From the NCBI RefSeq assembly GCF_000186865.1, contig NW_008705562.1, positions 13,599 through 67,885 on the forward strand: DNA of 54,287 nucleotides. Reading direction: 5' to 3'. The notes under the pieces were generated by a model that searched no databases, was not told the origin of the DNA, and worked only from the letters and a program-made list of their open reading frames with translations. Shown here piece by piece: positions 31,187 to 40,327 of this stretch (within the stretch, counting starts at the first letter, position 1; the number at the start of each line of letters is the position of its first letter). This DNA is from Aureococcus anophagefferens (Eukaryota; Sar; Pelagophyceae; Pelagomonadales; Pelagomonadaceae). The translations under genes were made by a program, and so were the position numbers.

Positions 31187-32019
31187 ATGATGACGGCGTC
31201 GCGGGGCCACACGGCGTCCGGGTCGCTCACGCAGCTGAGCTCCGAGGCGCCGGACATCACGGCCCTCTTCCCCCGCGACGCCTACAGCGACGGCATCGAG
31301 CACTGCCAGGAGATCTTGGAGGCGCGCGAGGACTGCAAGGCGCGGCGCGACGGCGGCTTCGTCACGGGCGACGTCGCCATCGTCGACGACAAGGAGCTGC
31401 AGGGCCAGGTCGTCGCCGAGCTCGTCGGCCCCGGCGCGCGGCTGACGTTCCAGACGAGAGCGGGCGTGCAGCCGCTGCTCGTCGCCTACGCCAAGTGCCT
31501 CGACAAGTTCTTCAGCATCGACGTCAACGTCGTCGACGGCGACGACAACTACTACACCTTCTCCTTTAGCAACCGGCGGTCCGTCGCTGCGCCGGAAACG
31601 ACCGGCGGCGTGGACGGGTCCGGCGAAACCTCTCGAGCTCGGTCGAATCGAAGTCGACGCGGCCGATGTTTGGACGAATCGGTGGCTCTTGTCGCGTTCT
31701 CGACGGACAGCGACATGGTCGTGTCGACATCGTTCGCATACGCGCCCATTGAAGTCGCGTGGCACATGTTCGTCGCCTGCCCAGGTCCATCGTCAAGATC
31801 GAGGGCCACCTCGCGGAGATCCCCATGGTCCTCGGCGCGGGCTGGCAGTACATCTCCGCGGACCTCGCGGACCTCACGGCCAAGGCCTTCGGCGTGGCCT
31901 ACTTCTCCACGATCCAGGTCCGCGTCAACTCGAGCTGCCGCCTCTTCCGCCTCTACTTCGCCGGCCGCGAGTACGCGGACATCGAGCTCCCGCCGTTCCT
32001 GCGCCTCCTCCAGGAGTAG
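31187..32019 (+). CDS. CFAP20/BUG22-domain protein, two exons
   Basis: Exons 31187-31578 and 31785-32019 give 208 residues, close to the 193-residue size of CFAP20. Recognisable blocks are DKELQGQVVAELVGP, QPLLVAYAKCLDKFFSIDVN, YYTFSFSNRRSIVKIEGHLA, EIPMVLGAGWQYISADLADL, GVAYFSTIQVRVNSSCRLFR and LYFAGREYADIELPPFLRLL. CFAP20/BUG22 lies on axonemal doublet inner junctions and basal bodies and also acts in transcription-related roles. The sequence is divergent, so it may be a CFAP20-domain paralogue. The intron is a clear introner. Confidence 0.8.
31579..31784 (+). mobile_element. Introner element as CFAP20 intron (206 bp), core in sense
   Basis: GT donor in gtccgtcg (31579-31586); the downstream copy is gtccatcg (31785-31792), 7 of 8 identical. 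It ends cgcctgcccag. The body holds ctcgagctcggtcgaatcga and gccgatgtttggacgaatcg, then cgcccattgaagtcgcgtgg, shared with the copies at 1693-1909 and 11578-11785. Splicing gives FSNRR|SIVKIEGH. Confidence 0.9.
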
Positions 32020-32285
32020 GGCGGCGCGGGTCTCGATCGTTTTGGGGGGGGGTCCTGGTCGAGGCGTCGGAGGCGGCCGTGCGCGGCGCCACGGTCGAGG
32101 TCCTCGAGGAGGCCTCTCGACCGTCGACCAGCAGCAGGCTCTCCGTGTAAAACTCCGACCAGGCTTCGCGCTCCCACGCGGCCTGCTCCCGGACGACAGT
32201 CCGCGTCCCCGCGGGCGAGACGGCCCTAAGCGTCCGCGTGGGCCGCGCTCAGCTGCCTTTCCGCGCGCCGCGCCGCGCCGCGGCT

Positions 32286-32470
32286 GGGACGTTCCGTAGG
32301 TGGCTACGTAGGTGCCTACGCGCCTACGTAGCCTCGACTCGAGCCTACGGACCTACGTAGGCTCCCACTGGGGGGCTGTCCGTTGGGAGCCTACAACGGA
32401 CCGCGTAGGTACCTACGAGCCTACGTAGCCTCGGCCGGTGCCTACGAGCCTACGACCTACGGAACGTCCC
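32286..32470. mobile_element. 185-bp inverted-repeat (MITE-like) element built from cctacgtagg units
   Basis: Perfect 16-bp terminal inverted repeats: gggacgttccgtaggt at 32286-32301 and acctacggaacgtccc at 32455-32470. The interior is many short palindromic pieces around cctacgtagg and gagcctacgtag. A flanking target duplication is not evident. Composition differs from the surrounding genes. Confidence 0.7.
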
Positions 32471-33540
32471 TGGCCGCGCGCCTAAGCTTGTATGACATCG
32501 CACGCGGTCGCCGCGACTCGAGGAAGATCGGGGCTCGACGGCGAACGAAAATTCGCGAAGAAGCCTCCGGTGAGGCTTGTGTGCCCAGACTCTGACGTGG
32601 GCGTCTCCGAGGAGGCCTCCGAGGCTGCATGCGCGAGGCTAGGCCGGCCTGAGGCTTGAGCGAGATGACCCGTCGTTAGTGTTGTGCACACTCACAACAT
32701 TCCGACTCGAAGAACGTCGAGCTCAAAGCGCAAATTGCCCCGCCGCTCGCCCCCCACGCTCGCCCCGACGCACGCAGATCAGAGTGAGACTGCGTTACGG
32801 GTATCCTAGGGGTATCCTGGCTCCTCTGCTCCCCCGCCGCGGCCGGAAAGGCGGAGCGGGGACTGCGAAGCCAGGCCGGGGAATGAGAGTGTGCACGCCG
32901 CAGCGTGCAGGGAGGCGGGCGGGTGCCACGGCACCGTGCCGGGGAGGAACGGCGGTGCGGCGTGCCTTGCGGGCACGCCGTGTTGAGGCCGAAGAGCCAC
33001 CGGCCGAGAACCGCAGGGCAAGCCGGCTCAGCTGCGCAGCCGGAAGAACAGCGCGCTGTGAGTGTGCAGGTCGGGTTCGAGACCAGGTTCGCGTGCTCAC
33101 CCGACTCTCACCCAGCTCCCGGTCGTGGCCGGCCGCCACGCCCGACTCGCTGCGGGGGAGCAGAGAGGTTCCCCCAACGTTCCCCCAGCCGGGACGTTTC
33201 ACCTGACTTGCGGTCAGGCATTTTCGCGCTACAGAGAGCGTTTAGCGCATAGGAGATGGTAACATTTCCCAACCACCTAGGAGGCGGTTCACTGCATCAT
33301 TGCCCGTGTGAAGCCGTAGACGGCCCGGTTTGTGCGCTCCGCGGCCTCACAAGGCCGGCCCTGCGCATGCCTTCACTTCTGCGCCCGCCGCGACTCGATT
33401 CGAGGAGATAGCGGAGCGAACGAAAATTGCATACCTAGGTGCGCTTCCAGATGGCGGAAGCGCTCGGAGTCGGACCACGAGCCGGACTCCAGTGACTACC
33501 AGGTCCCGGGAGCGCGCGGCGCGCGCGGTCGAACTCGGCG

Positions 33541-33542
<2 letters not shown>

Positions 33543-33576
<34 letters not shown>
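33543..33576. repeat. (TCG)n microsatellite
   Basis: About eleven uninterrupted TCG/GTC units in intergenic DNA. Confidence 0.95.
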
Positions 33577-33577
<1 letters not shown>

Positions 33578-34035
33578 AGCGGCGCGGCACCCAGTCGTAG
33601 GGCCAGGTCTACAGGGGTCCACCGCACGCGCCTCCCAGTGCCGAAACCAAAATAAAATCCGAATAGTCCTGGGTCAAAAAGTTTGCACGATCAGTGCAAT
33701 GTTGAAGTTGCCTCTCTACGTTTCCCCGCCTGAAACACGTCGGAATCGATGCGATTATACAATTTAACGAGCCGTGGTTGACTCAGTATGATATATTCGA
33801 CCGATTTTGCCTAGGGTCGAACCAAATTGAAGTTCACCGGACCACGCGCGCGCGCGGTCTACGTACAGAGTAGTAACGCGTCCCGCCTCAGAATAATAAA
33901 TAATACTTCTATTGGGGGGTCCTACGCCTATGGTTGGTTTCGGCACTGGCGCCTCCGGCATCGTTCACGGTAGCCTTCAAAGCCTCCTGAACAAGCCCTC
34001 CTCAAAATCGGAGGCTCATTCGCCAACCGCTGCGC

Positions 34036-35133
34036 ATGATGAGGCCCGCCGCGGCGCTCCTGTGCGTCCTCGCCGGCGCCGCGGCGCTCTCGCGGCGCGG
34101 CGTCGACCCGGTCGCCGCGCCGCGCGGCGGCGGGGGCGGCGACGACGGCGGCTACTACGCGGCCCTGGGCGTGTCCCGCGACGCGAGCGCCGGCGACATC
34201 GCGCGGGCCTACCGGCGCCGGTCGCTGGCGTGCCACCCGGACAAGGGCGGCGACGCGGAGCAGTTCAAGAAGCTCAACGAGGCCAAGGAGGTGCTGGGCG
34301 ACGCGGAGAAGCGGCGGGCCTACGACCGCTTCGGCGTCGCGGGCGTCGACCCGCGCGCGGCGCCGGGCGGCGGCGGCTTCGGCGGCGCGGGCAACGTCGA
34401 CGCGCGGACGGCGGCCATGTTCGAGCAGATGTTCGGCTCCTTCGGCAGCGCCTTCGGCGAGGCCTTCGGGGGCGGCGGCGGCGTCTTCGGCGGCGGCGGC
34501 TTCGGCCGGGGCCCGCGGAGCCGGCGCTTCGCGATCACGGTGAGCCTGGACGACTGCTACGCCGGGCGCACACTGAGCGTCGCGCTCGACGACGGGTCGC
34601 GGTGCCGCGTGCGCCTGCAGCCCGGCGCGGCCGGGGGCGACGTCGTCCGCGCGCGGACCGACGGCGGCGCGTCCGCGACGTTCGAGCTGCGCGAGGCGCC
34701 GCACGCGCGGTTCCGGCGCCGCGGCGCGGACCTGCTCCTCGACGCCACCGTGCCCCTCGCCGAGGCCCTGGGCGGCGGGCCCGTCGTCCGCGTCGAGCGG
34801 CCCGACGGCACGACGTTCGCGCTCGCGCTCGCGCCGGCGGGCGCCGTGCTCAAGCACGGGTCGCTCCGCGCCGTCGAGGGCGAGGGCATGCCCGTGCGCG
34901 GGGCGCCGAGCCGGCGCGGCACGCTCTTCGTGCGCGTCCTCGTCGCCTTCCCCGCGGACCTCGCGCTCGACGACCGCGAGCGCGCGCAGCTCGCGCGGCT
35001 CCTGGGCGTGCCGCGCGAGGGCGCGCCGGCGCCGCGCGCGGGCGACCGCGTCGCGCGGGGCGCCGACGCCGCCGAGTGGGGCAGGCACCGCCCGCCGCCG
35101 GGCGGCGGCGGCGCCTTCGCGGCCTTTCGATAA
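34036..35133 (+). CDS. Secretory-pathway J-protein (DnaJ class without zinc finger)
   Basis: The protein has 365 residues. An N-terminal signal peptide (AAALLCVLAGAAALSRR) precedes a J-domain at about residues 40-100 (YYAALGVSRDASAGDIARAY, HPDK intact, EAKEVLGDAEKRRAYDRFG). A Gly/Phe-rich linker follows (GGGGFGGAGN and FGGGGFGRGP). The C-terminal substrate-binding barrels read AITVSLDDCYAGRTLSVALD, LLLDATVPLAEALGGG and VLKHGSLRAVEGEGMPV. The CxxCxGxG zinc finger is absent, so the architecture is DNAJB-like, with targeting to ER, lumen or plastid. It would act as a co-chaperone of a BiP-type Hsp70. A second ATG follows at once. Confidence 0.85.
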   Translation: MMRPAAALLCVLAGAAALSRRGVDPVAAPRGGGGGDDGGYYAALGVSRDASAGDIARAYRRRSLACHPDKGGDAEQFKKLNEAKEVLGDAEKRRAYDRFGVAGVDPRAAPGGGGFGGAGNVDARTAAMFEQMFGSFGSAFGEAFGGGGGVFGGGGFGRGPRSRRFAITVSLDDCYAGRTLSVALDDGSRCRVRLQPGAAGGDVVRARTDGGASATFELREAPHARFRRRGADLLLDATVPLAEALGGGPVVRVERPDGTTFALALAPAGAVLKHGSLRAVEGEGMPVRGAPSRRGTLFVRVLVAFPADLALDDRERAQLARLLGVPREGAPAPRAGDRVARGADAAEWGRHRPPPGGGGAFAAFR

Positions 35134-35455
35134 TCCCCGACTGTGGCCCGCCCCGGCAATTCCGGCCGCGCCCGCGCGAGCCCGCTGGGGCCGCGACCGG
35201 CGGCGCGGCGGCCCGCGAGCGAGGCGAGGCGCGGGCTCCATCGCGCGGGGCATCTACGTGTTGCTCACGTTGACTAAGTCGTTGACTTCAGCGTCGTATA
35301 CATATCCGAAACTCGCCGGGGCTCCATGATGGTCCCGCGGCCCCTGCCCCCTCAGCGCCCGGGAGCGCGAGCTCCTCGGGCTCCACCCCGAGCTCCAGTC
35401 CCTCGCCTCGCGGGCGACGCAGCTGCGGGCCCAGGTCGAGCAGCAACGGGCGGCG
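35134..35455. other. Stretch upstream of the RING gene, possibly with its upstream exon
   Basis: From about 35368 the RING-gene frame stays open as coiled coil (RERELLGLHPELQSLASRAT), preceded by a good acceptor-like ctgccccctcag. An unidentified 5' exon may therefore lie upstream. Otherwise these 322 bp hold only flanking DNA. Confidence 0.4.
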
Positions 35456-36049
35456 ATGCTCGGCGCGGAGGCGGCGCGGGCCTCGTCCTCGAGCGTCGCG
35501 GCCGCCGCCGCCGAGCTGCGGTCCGAGATGCGCGCCGTGCGGCTCGCGCAGGACGACGCGGGCGAGCGGCTCCGGCGCCTCCGAGACGCGCGCAAGCCGG
35601 ACGGCGAGCTCCGCGCGCCGCGGCCGCGGCCGCCGCCGCCGCGGCCTCCCCCGCCCGCCGACGCCGTCGTCGCGCTGGGCCGGACGCGGGCGCGCATCGA
35701 CGCGGCGCTCGCGGCGTCGCGGGCGCGGCCGCGCGCGTCGCGGCTCCGGGGCCTCCTCGCGGCCGCGCTCGCGGACGCGCCCGCCGCGCCCGCGGCCGCG
35801 TTCGCGCCCGCCGCGGTCCTCGGCGCGCTCCGCCGGCACCGCCCCGCCGGCGGCGCCGAGGAGGTCTGCGCGATCTGCCTCGCGGGGATCGAGGCGACGG
35901 GCCCGCCCGCGGTGGCGCTCCCCTGCGGGGGCGCCGCGACCCACGCGTTCCACGAGGACTGCGTCGCGCGGCTCCTCCGGGCCGCCGCGGCCGCGCGCGC
36001 GCGGCCGACGTGCCCGACGTGCCGCCGGGGCATTATCGTAACGACGTGA
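35456..36049 (+). CDS. Coiled-coil RING-H2 finger protein (probable E3 ubiquitin ligase)
   Basis: From the first in-frame ATG there are 197 residues. The N-terminal third is coiled coil and likely starts earlier in a missing exon. A Pro/Arg-rich linker and Ala-rich helices follow. The C-terminus is a RING-H2 finger: EEVCAICLAGIEATG, LPCGGAATHAFHEDCVARLL and RPTCPTCRRG, with all eight metal ligands in C3H2C3 order and two extra residues in the cross-brace loop. Ubiquitin ligase activity is the usual role. The stop lies 31 bp from the stop of the convergent ABC-F gene. Confidence 0.75.
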   Translation: MLGAEAARASSSSVAAAAAELRSEMRAVRLAQDDAGERLRRLRDARKPDGELRAPRPRPPPPRPPPPADAVVALGRTRARIDAALAASRARPRASRLRGLLAAALADAPAAPAAAFAPAAVLGALRRHRPAGGAEEVCAICLAGIEATGPPAVALPCGGAATHAFHEDCVARLLRAAAAARARPTCPTCRRGIIVTT

Positions 36050-36080
36050 CGCCCCGGCGGGGCCCCCTTACCCGGCGCGC

Positions 36081-38615
36081 TCACCAGGCGCCGTCGCCCG
36101 GCCGGGGCGCGGGCGCGTCGCCGCCGCGTCGGCCCGGCGGGACGTAGCGCGCGGGCGCCGCGTCGCGGAGCATGTCCGCGCGGGACTTGGGCGCGTCCGG
36201 CGGCGGCGCGGCGGCGGCGCGCGGCGCGGGCGGCGGCGGCGGCGCCTGGTCGAGGCGGAACGACGGCGGCGCCGGCGCGGGCGGCGCCGGCGCGAGCTTC
36301 GGCGACGTCCGCGGCGACGCGCCCTTCCTCCGCGCGCCGTCGTCGAGCTGCATCTGCTTCCGCAGGTCCATCTTGAAGTTGAGGATGTCGCCCGTGTACT
36401 TGGAGACGCCCTTGTCGATGATCCAGATCTCCTCGGCGACCTGGGAGATGAGGCGCATGTCGTGCGACACGAGGACGACGCCGCCGCTGAAGTGCTTGAT
36501 CGCGTCCGCGAGGGAGTCGATCATCTCCATGTCGAGCGCGTTCGTCGGCTCGTCGAGGAGCAGGAGGTGGGCCGACTCCTTGGCCATCTTGCAGAAGACG
36601 ACCTTGGCCTTCTGGCCCTCGGAGAGCTGGCTCATGACCTGCATCTGGACGACGCCGGACGTGCCGTAGCGGCCGAGCCACTTCCGCGCGTCCTCGCGCG
36701 TGAGCTCCGTGTAGAGCCCCATGAACCAGTCGAGGGGCGTCATCGTGAGGTCGAGGATGTCCTCGAAGTGCTGCGTGAACTTGGACATCTTCAGGTGGCC
36801 GTGGGGCCGGACCTGGCCGAGGCGCGGCGTGAGCTCGCCGTTGATGATCTTCACGAGCGTCGACTTGCCCGCGCCGTTGGGCCCGACGAGCGCGATGCGC
36901 GAGTCGAGGTCCAGGCCGAACTCGACGCCCTCGTAGAGCGCCGGGCAGCCCGGGTAGCCGAAGGTCAGGTCGTTGACCTGGAGCACCGGCGGCGGGATGT
37001 GGCCCGGGTCCGGGAAGCGGAACTTGAGGCTCATCTCCTCGACGGGCTTCTCCGTGAGCCCGGACGCGAGCTTCTTCGTCAGCAGCTTCTCCTTGGACTT
37101 GCCCTGCTTGGCCATCTTCGAGTTGCCGTGGCCGAACTTGGCGACGTACTCCTTCATGGCCTTGATGTCGGCCTGCTCCGCGTCGTACTTCTTCAGCTGC
37201 TCGACGGCGGCGTCGCGCCGCGTCTCGACGAACATGTCGTAGTTGCCGCGGTAGTAGGCGAGGCGCCGGTGGGCCGCGTCGAGGTGGACGACGTGCGTGC
37301 AGACGTTGTTGAGGAAGTCCTGGCTGTGGCAGACCATGAAGAGCATCTTCGTCCACCGCGAGAGGTAGTCCTCGAGCCAGACGACGGCCTCCATGTCGAG
37401 GTGGTTCGTCGGCTCGTCGAGGAGCAGGAGCGCGGGCTGGATGAAGAGCGCGCGCGCGAGCGCGACGCGCATGCGCCAGCCGCCCGAGAAGTCCCGCGTC
37501 TTCTGCTGCTGCCGCTCCGGCGAGAAGCCGAGGCCCGTGAGGATGGCGCACGCGCGCGTCTCCGCCGTCGCGCTGTCGAGCTCCTCGAGGCGCTCGTAGA
37601 GCACCGTGAGCCGCTCCGTCGCGTCCTCGGCGGCCTCGTCGTCGTCGGCCTCGGCGAGCTCGGCCATGGCGTCGTTGAGCTCGTCGATCTCGCGCTCGAC
37701 GGCCGCGCGCTCCGCGTCGACCTTCATGACGGCGTAGAGCGCCGTCTCCTCCGTCGCCGGGTACTCCGTCGTGAGGTGGTAGATGTCGATGGACTCGGGG
37801 ATGGGGATCGCGCGCGCGCCGACGGCGCGCATGAGCGTCGACTTGCCGCTGCCGTTGCGGCCGATGAAGCCGTAGCGGTTGCCCCAGTTGAGCACGAAGT
37901 CCGTGCCCTCGAGGATGGGCGCCCCGTGGAAGGTCACCGTCAGGTTGGACACGTTGATGTCCTTGCAGTTGCGGTGCTTCTTCACGGGCGGCGCGGCGAA
38001 CGTCGCGACGACGCCGCTCGCCGCGAGGCGGTCCGCGGCGGCGCCGTCGTCGGCCTTGGAGACGGCGCCCATGGCCTCGGCGACCATGGCGTCCGACGCG
38101 CCCCGCGTCTCCGCGGCGGCGGCGGCGGCCGACTGCCGGAGCCGCGCGTCGAAGGCCTCCTTCGCCGCGGCCTCGACGGCGGCCTTGGACGCCGCGTCGA
38201 GCGTCACGGCCTCGACGTTGAAGCGGCGCACCGCCTCGCACTCGGCCTCCCAGGCGCGGACCGCGAGGAGGCGGCCGCGGACCGCGACGAAGCGCCGCGC
38301 GCACGCGCGCGGCGACCGGCCGACGGCGTCGCCGACGGCCCGCCAGCGCGCCGCGAGCTCGAGCGCGGCGCCGAAGGCCCGCACGGCGCCGTCGAGCGAC
38401 GCCTGCGCGGCGTCGTCCCAGGACGGGTCGTCGAGGGGCGCCGGCGCCGGCGGCAGCTCCTTCTTCTCGATGACCTCGCAGGCGGCCTTCTTCTCCGCCT
38501 TGATCGCCTTCTTGGCCGCGCGCGCCTCCTTGAGCGCCGCCTTCTTCGCGTCCTTCTCCGCCTTCTTCGCCGCCGCCTTCTCCGCGGCGTCGCGCTTCTC
38601 CTGGGCCTTGCCCAT
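36081..38615 (-). CDS. ABC-F ATPase (ABCF2/ARB1/GCN20 type) with N-terminal SANT-like domain
   Basis: The protein has 844 residues. Two ABC cassettes carry Walker A (GRNGSGKST and GPNGAGKST), signatures FSGGWRMRVALARA and LSEGQKAKVVF, and Walker B LLLLDEPTNHLD and LLLLDEPTNALD, joined by a helical linker. This is a soluble ABC-F protein acting on ribosomes. The N-terminus is Lys/Ala/Glu-rich, then residues about 62-115 (DPSWDDAAQASLDGAVRAFG, ARWRAVGDAVGRSPRACARR) look like a Myb/SANT domain of the kind found in ZRF1/MPP11, which is not usual for ABC-F proteins. The C-terminal tail is Pro/Ala-rich. Confidence 0.9.
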   Translation of the reverse strand: MGKAQEKRDAAEKAAAKKAEKDAKKAALKEARAAKKAIKAEKKAACEVIEKKELPPAPAPLDDPSWDDAAQASLDGAVRAFGAALELAARWRAVGDAVGRSPRACARRFVAVRGRLLAVRAWEAECEAVRRFNVEAVTLDAASKAAVEAAAKEAFDARLRQSAAAAAAETRGASDAMVAEAMGAVSKADDGAAADRLAASGVVATFAAPPVKKHRNCKDINVSNLTVTFHGAPILEGTDFVLNWGNRYGFIGRNGSGKSTLMRAVGARAIPIPESIDIYHLTTEYPATEETALYAVMKVDAERAAVEREIDELNDAMAELAEADDDEAAEDATERLTVLYERLEELDSATAETRACAILTGLGFSPERQQQKTRDFSGGWRMRVALARALFIQPALLLLDEPTNHLDMEAVVWLEDYLSRWTKMLFMVCHSQDFLNNVCTHVVHLDAAHRRLAYYRGNYDMFVETRRDAAVEQLKKYDAEQADIKAMKEYVAKFGHGNSKMAKQGKSKEKLLTKKLASGLTEKPVEEMSLKFRFPDPGHIPPPVLQVNDLTFGYPGCPALYEGVEFGLDLDSRIALVGPNGAGKSTLVKIINGELTPRLGQVRPHGHLKMSKFTQHFEDILDLTMTPLDWFMGLYTELTREDARKWLGRYGTSGVVQMQVMSQLSEGQKAKVVFCKMAKESAHLLLLDEPTNALDMEMIDSLADAIKHFSGGVVLVSHDMRLISQVAEEIWIIDKGVSKYTGDILNFKMDLRKQMQLDDGARRKGASPRTSPKLAPAPPAPAPPSFRLDQAPPPPPAPRAAAAPPPDAPKSRADMLRDAAPARYVPPGRRGGDAPAPRPGDGAW

Positions 38616-39293
38616 CGATGCTCCTCGCTCACGGGCCGCGGGGGCGGCAAGGTCGCGTAGGGGTCGACCGCGCCGTCCTCGGACCGCTTGGACCGCTTCG
38701 CGGGCGTGAACTTACACGGGCGGCGACCGGATGCGGGCGCCGCCGACTCGCGCCGACCCGGAGAGCGATTTGCAAAGGGGTTGGGCACCGGCCTGGTTGA
38801 ACCCATGATGCTTTCCATATATATATGCGTGAGTTGTGCGTGCCGGTTCCCCCGCCGTACGGAAATTAAATGGCTGTCGTCGCCCGAAGGGCGCGAAGCG
38901 CAACCCGCGGCGGTGCCGGCACGGTGCCCACAGGATTCTGTGGTCGTCGTCGCCGTTGGCTGTGCACTTTAAGATGCTGTTCTCGGCTTATCAGCGGAAG
39001 CATCGCCGGGACATGGTTTGAACCTTCCCGCCGGCGACCCGCGCGCTGCCCCGCGCGCGCCCGCGCGCGCATGGCGCGCACGAAAAGGGGCCGCGGAGCG
39101 CGGGGGGCTGCCACGCCCCCCGCGACGTAAATTAAATGGCTGTCATCGCGCGAGCGGTGCAGAGGGAAGCATTGACACGGGAATGAGTGGCTCAGCACGC
39201 GCGAGCGCGCCCGAAGGGCGCGCTCTCGCCGCGCCGCAGGCAAGCCCCCCCGGCAGGGGCAAGTAAGCCGTAGGCGTCTTGTTTAAATAATCC
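38616..39293. other. Non-coding stretch with a short repeated motif
   Basis: The 5' flank of the ABC-F gene and the 3' flank of the EF-hand gene. The 16-bp word aaattaaatggctgtc occurs at 38863-38878 and 39129-39144, each followed by tcgc- and gcgcgaagcg-like sequence, which suggests a diverged dispersed repeat. No gene was recognised. Confidence 0.5.
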
Positions 39294-40177
39294 CTATGCC
39301 GGCAGCGGCGGCGTGGGCTCGCCCTCCTTCTGCTCGCCGCCCTCGCCCTCGTCGTCGTCGTCGTCGTCGTCGGAGTCGTCCTTCTTCTTCGGCGCCTTGG
39401 CCTTGGCCTGGGCCGCGAGGAAGTCGAGGTCCACCGCCGGGTGGCCGAAGCCGCAGGCCGCGAAGTAGCGCTCGACGAAGGCCTCGACGGGGCTCCGCGG
39501 CGGCGGCTCGCCCTCGCGCTCCGTGTACTCGGCGATGCGCATGTGGTGGGCGACGTTCTCCATGACCTTGACCCANNNNNNNNNNNNNNNNNNNNNNNNN
39601 NNNNNNNNNNNNNNNNNNNNNNNNNCTCGTCGAACTCGATGCGCTGGTTGCCGTCGAGGTCCATGACGCGGAAGAGCTCGTCCGTGAGCATGGACCGCGC
39701 CTCGTCCATGGACTCGAAGAACTCCTCCGGGTCGATGTTGCCGCTGTTGTCGACGTCGATCTCCTCGAACTTCTCCTTGAGGATGCGCAGGTGCCACTGG
39801 CCGAGGCCGAGCGCGTTGCACATCTCGATGGCCTTGGGGTGCACGAGGCGCACGCGCGGCCGCGCGATCTTCTTCAGGAGCTTGCCCAGCATCGCCGCGA
39901 CGTAGCTCTGCTCCTTGACGCTCAGGTCCGTGAGCCGCTGGCCCTTCTGCCGCTCCTCGGCCTCGGCGCGCGCGCGCATCTTCTCCGTCGCCGACAGCGC
40001 CTTCTCCGGCTTCGCCTTGACCTTGTACTTCTTCGCCGGGCCGCTGGGCGTCTCGGGCGCCGCCTCGGCGTCGGCGGCCTTGACCTTGCGCATGGTCTTC
40101 AGGTTGCTCGAGATGACCGTCGGCGCCGGCCCGACGCGGCCGCTCTTCTTCGGCTTCAACGGCGACGGGTCCGTCAT
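39294..40177 (-). CDS. EF-hand protein with long N-terminal region, interrupted by an assembly gap
   Basis: From the ATG at 40177 the protein begins with a basic Lys/Pro/Ala-rich region. A helical stretch follows (SVKEQSYVAAMLGKLLKKIA). Then come two canonical EF-hands: FEEIDVDNSGNIDPEEFFES and FRVMDLDGNQRIEFDE. After 50 N (39625-39576) the other frame continues WVKVMENVAHHMRIAEYTER, and an acidic Lys/Asp/Glu tail ends the protein. Frame before and after the gap differs, so the true gap length is not 50. A calcium-binding regulatory or cytoskeletal protein; no family name is justified. Confidence 0.75.
39576..39625. other. Assembly gap of 50 N
   Basis: A run of exactly 50 N inside the second EF-hand region of the EF-hand gene; its length is nominal. 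Confidence 0.98.
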
Positions 40178-40327
40178 GGTCGGCCGGACCGGCCGCCGCG
40201 CAGCCCGCTGACGCCCCAGCGCCCACCCCTCTCCGCTGGGCAGCCAAAAGTCAAGCATGATGATTGGCCGAGCTCATCCGACTCAGCGCCGACGGCCACC
40301 GACGACGAGCTTTTTTTCGGCCTCGGG

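Larger units (their letters stand above)
32020..34035. other. 2 kb gene-poor stretch
   Basis: No convincing coding frame. It contains a 185-bp inverted-repeat element (32286-32470), a diverged direct repeat (about 32512-32560 and 33387-33435, both with gcgaacgaaaatt), a GTC microsatellite (33543-33576) and an AT-rich segment (33640-33910) upstream of the J-protein gene. Between 32790 and 33200 there are short hairpin-like palindromes such as gcgtgccttgcgggcacgcc. No tRNA or other RNA was recognised. Confidence 0.5.

Noticed and set aside
32790..33250. Possible tRNA or structured RNA (gggttcgag- and palindromic segments)
   Set aside because: The T-loop-like words are not flanked by pairing T-arm or acceptor stems, and no anticodon arm could be placed.
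39294..40177. Frame change at the N-gap as a real frameshift
   Set aside because: The 50-N length is a placeholder, so frame across it carries no information.
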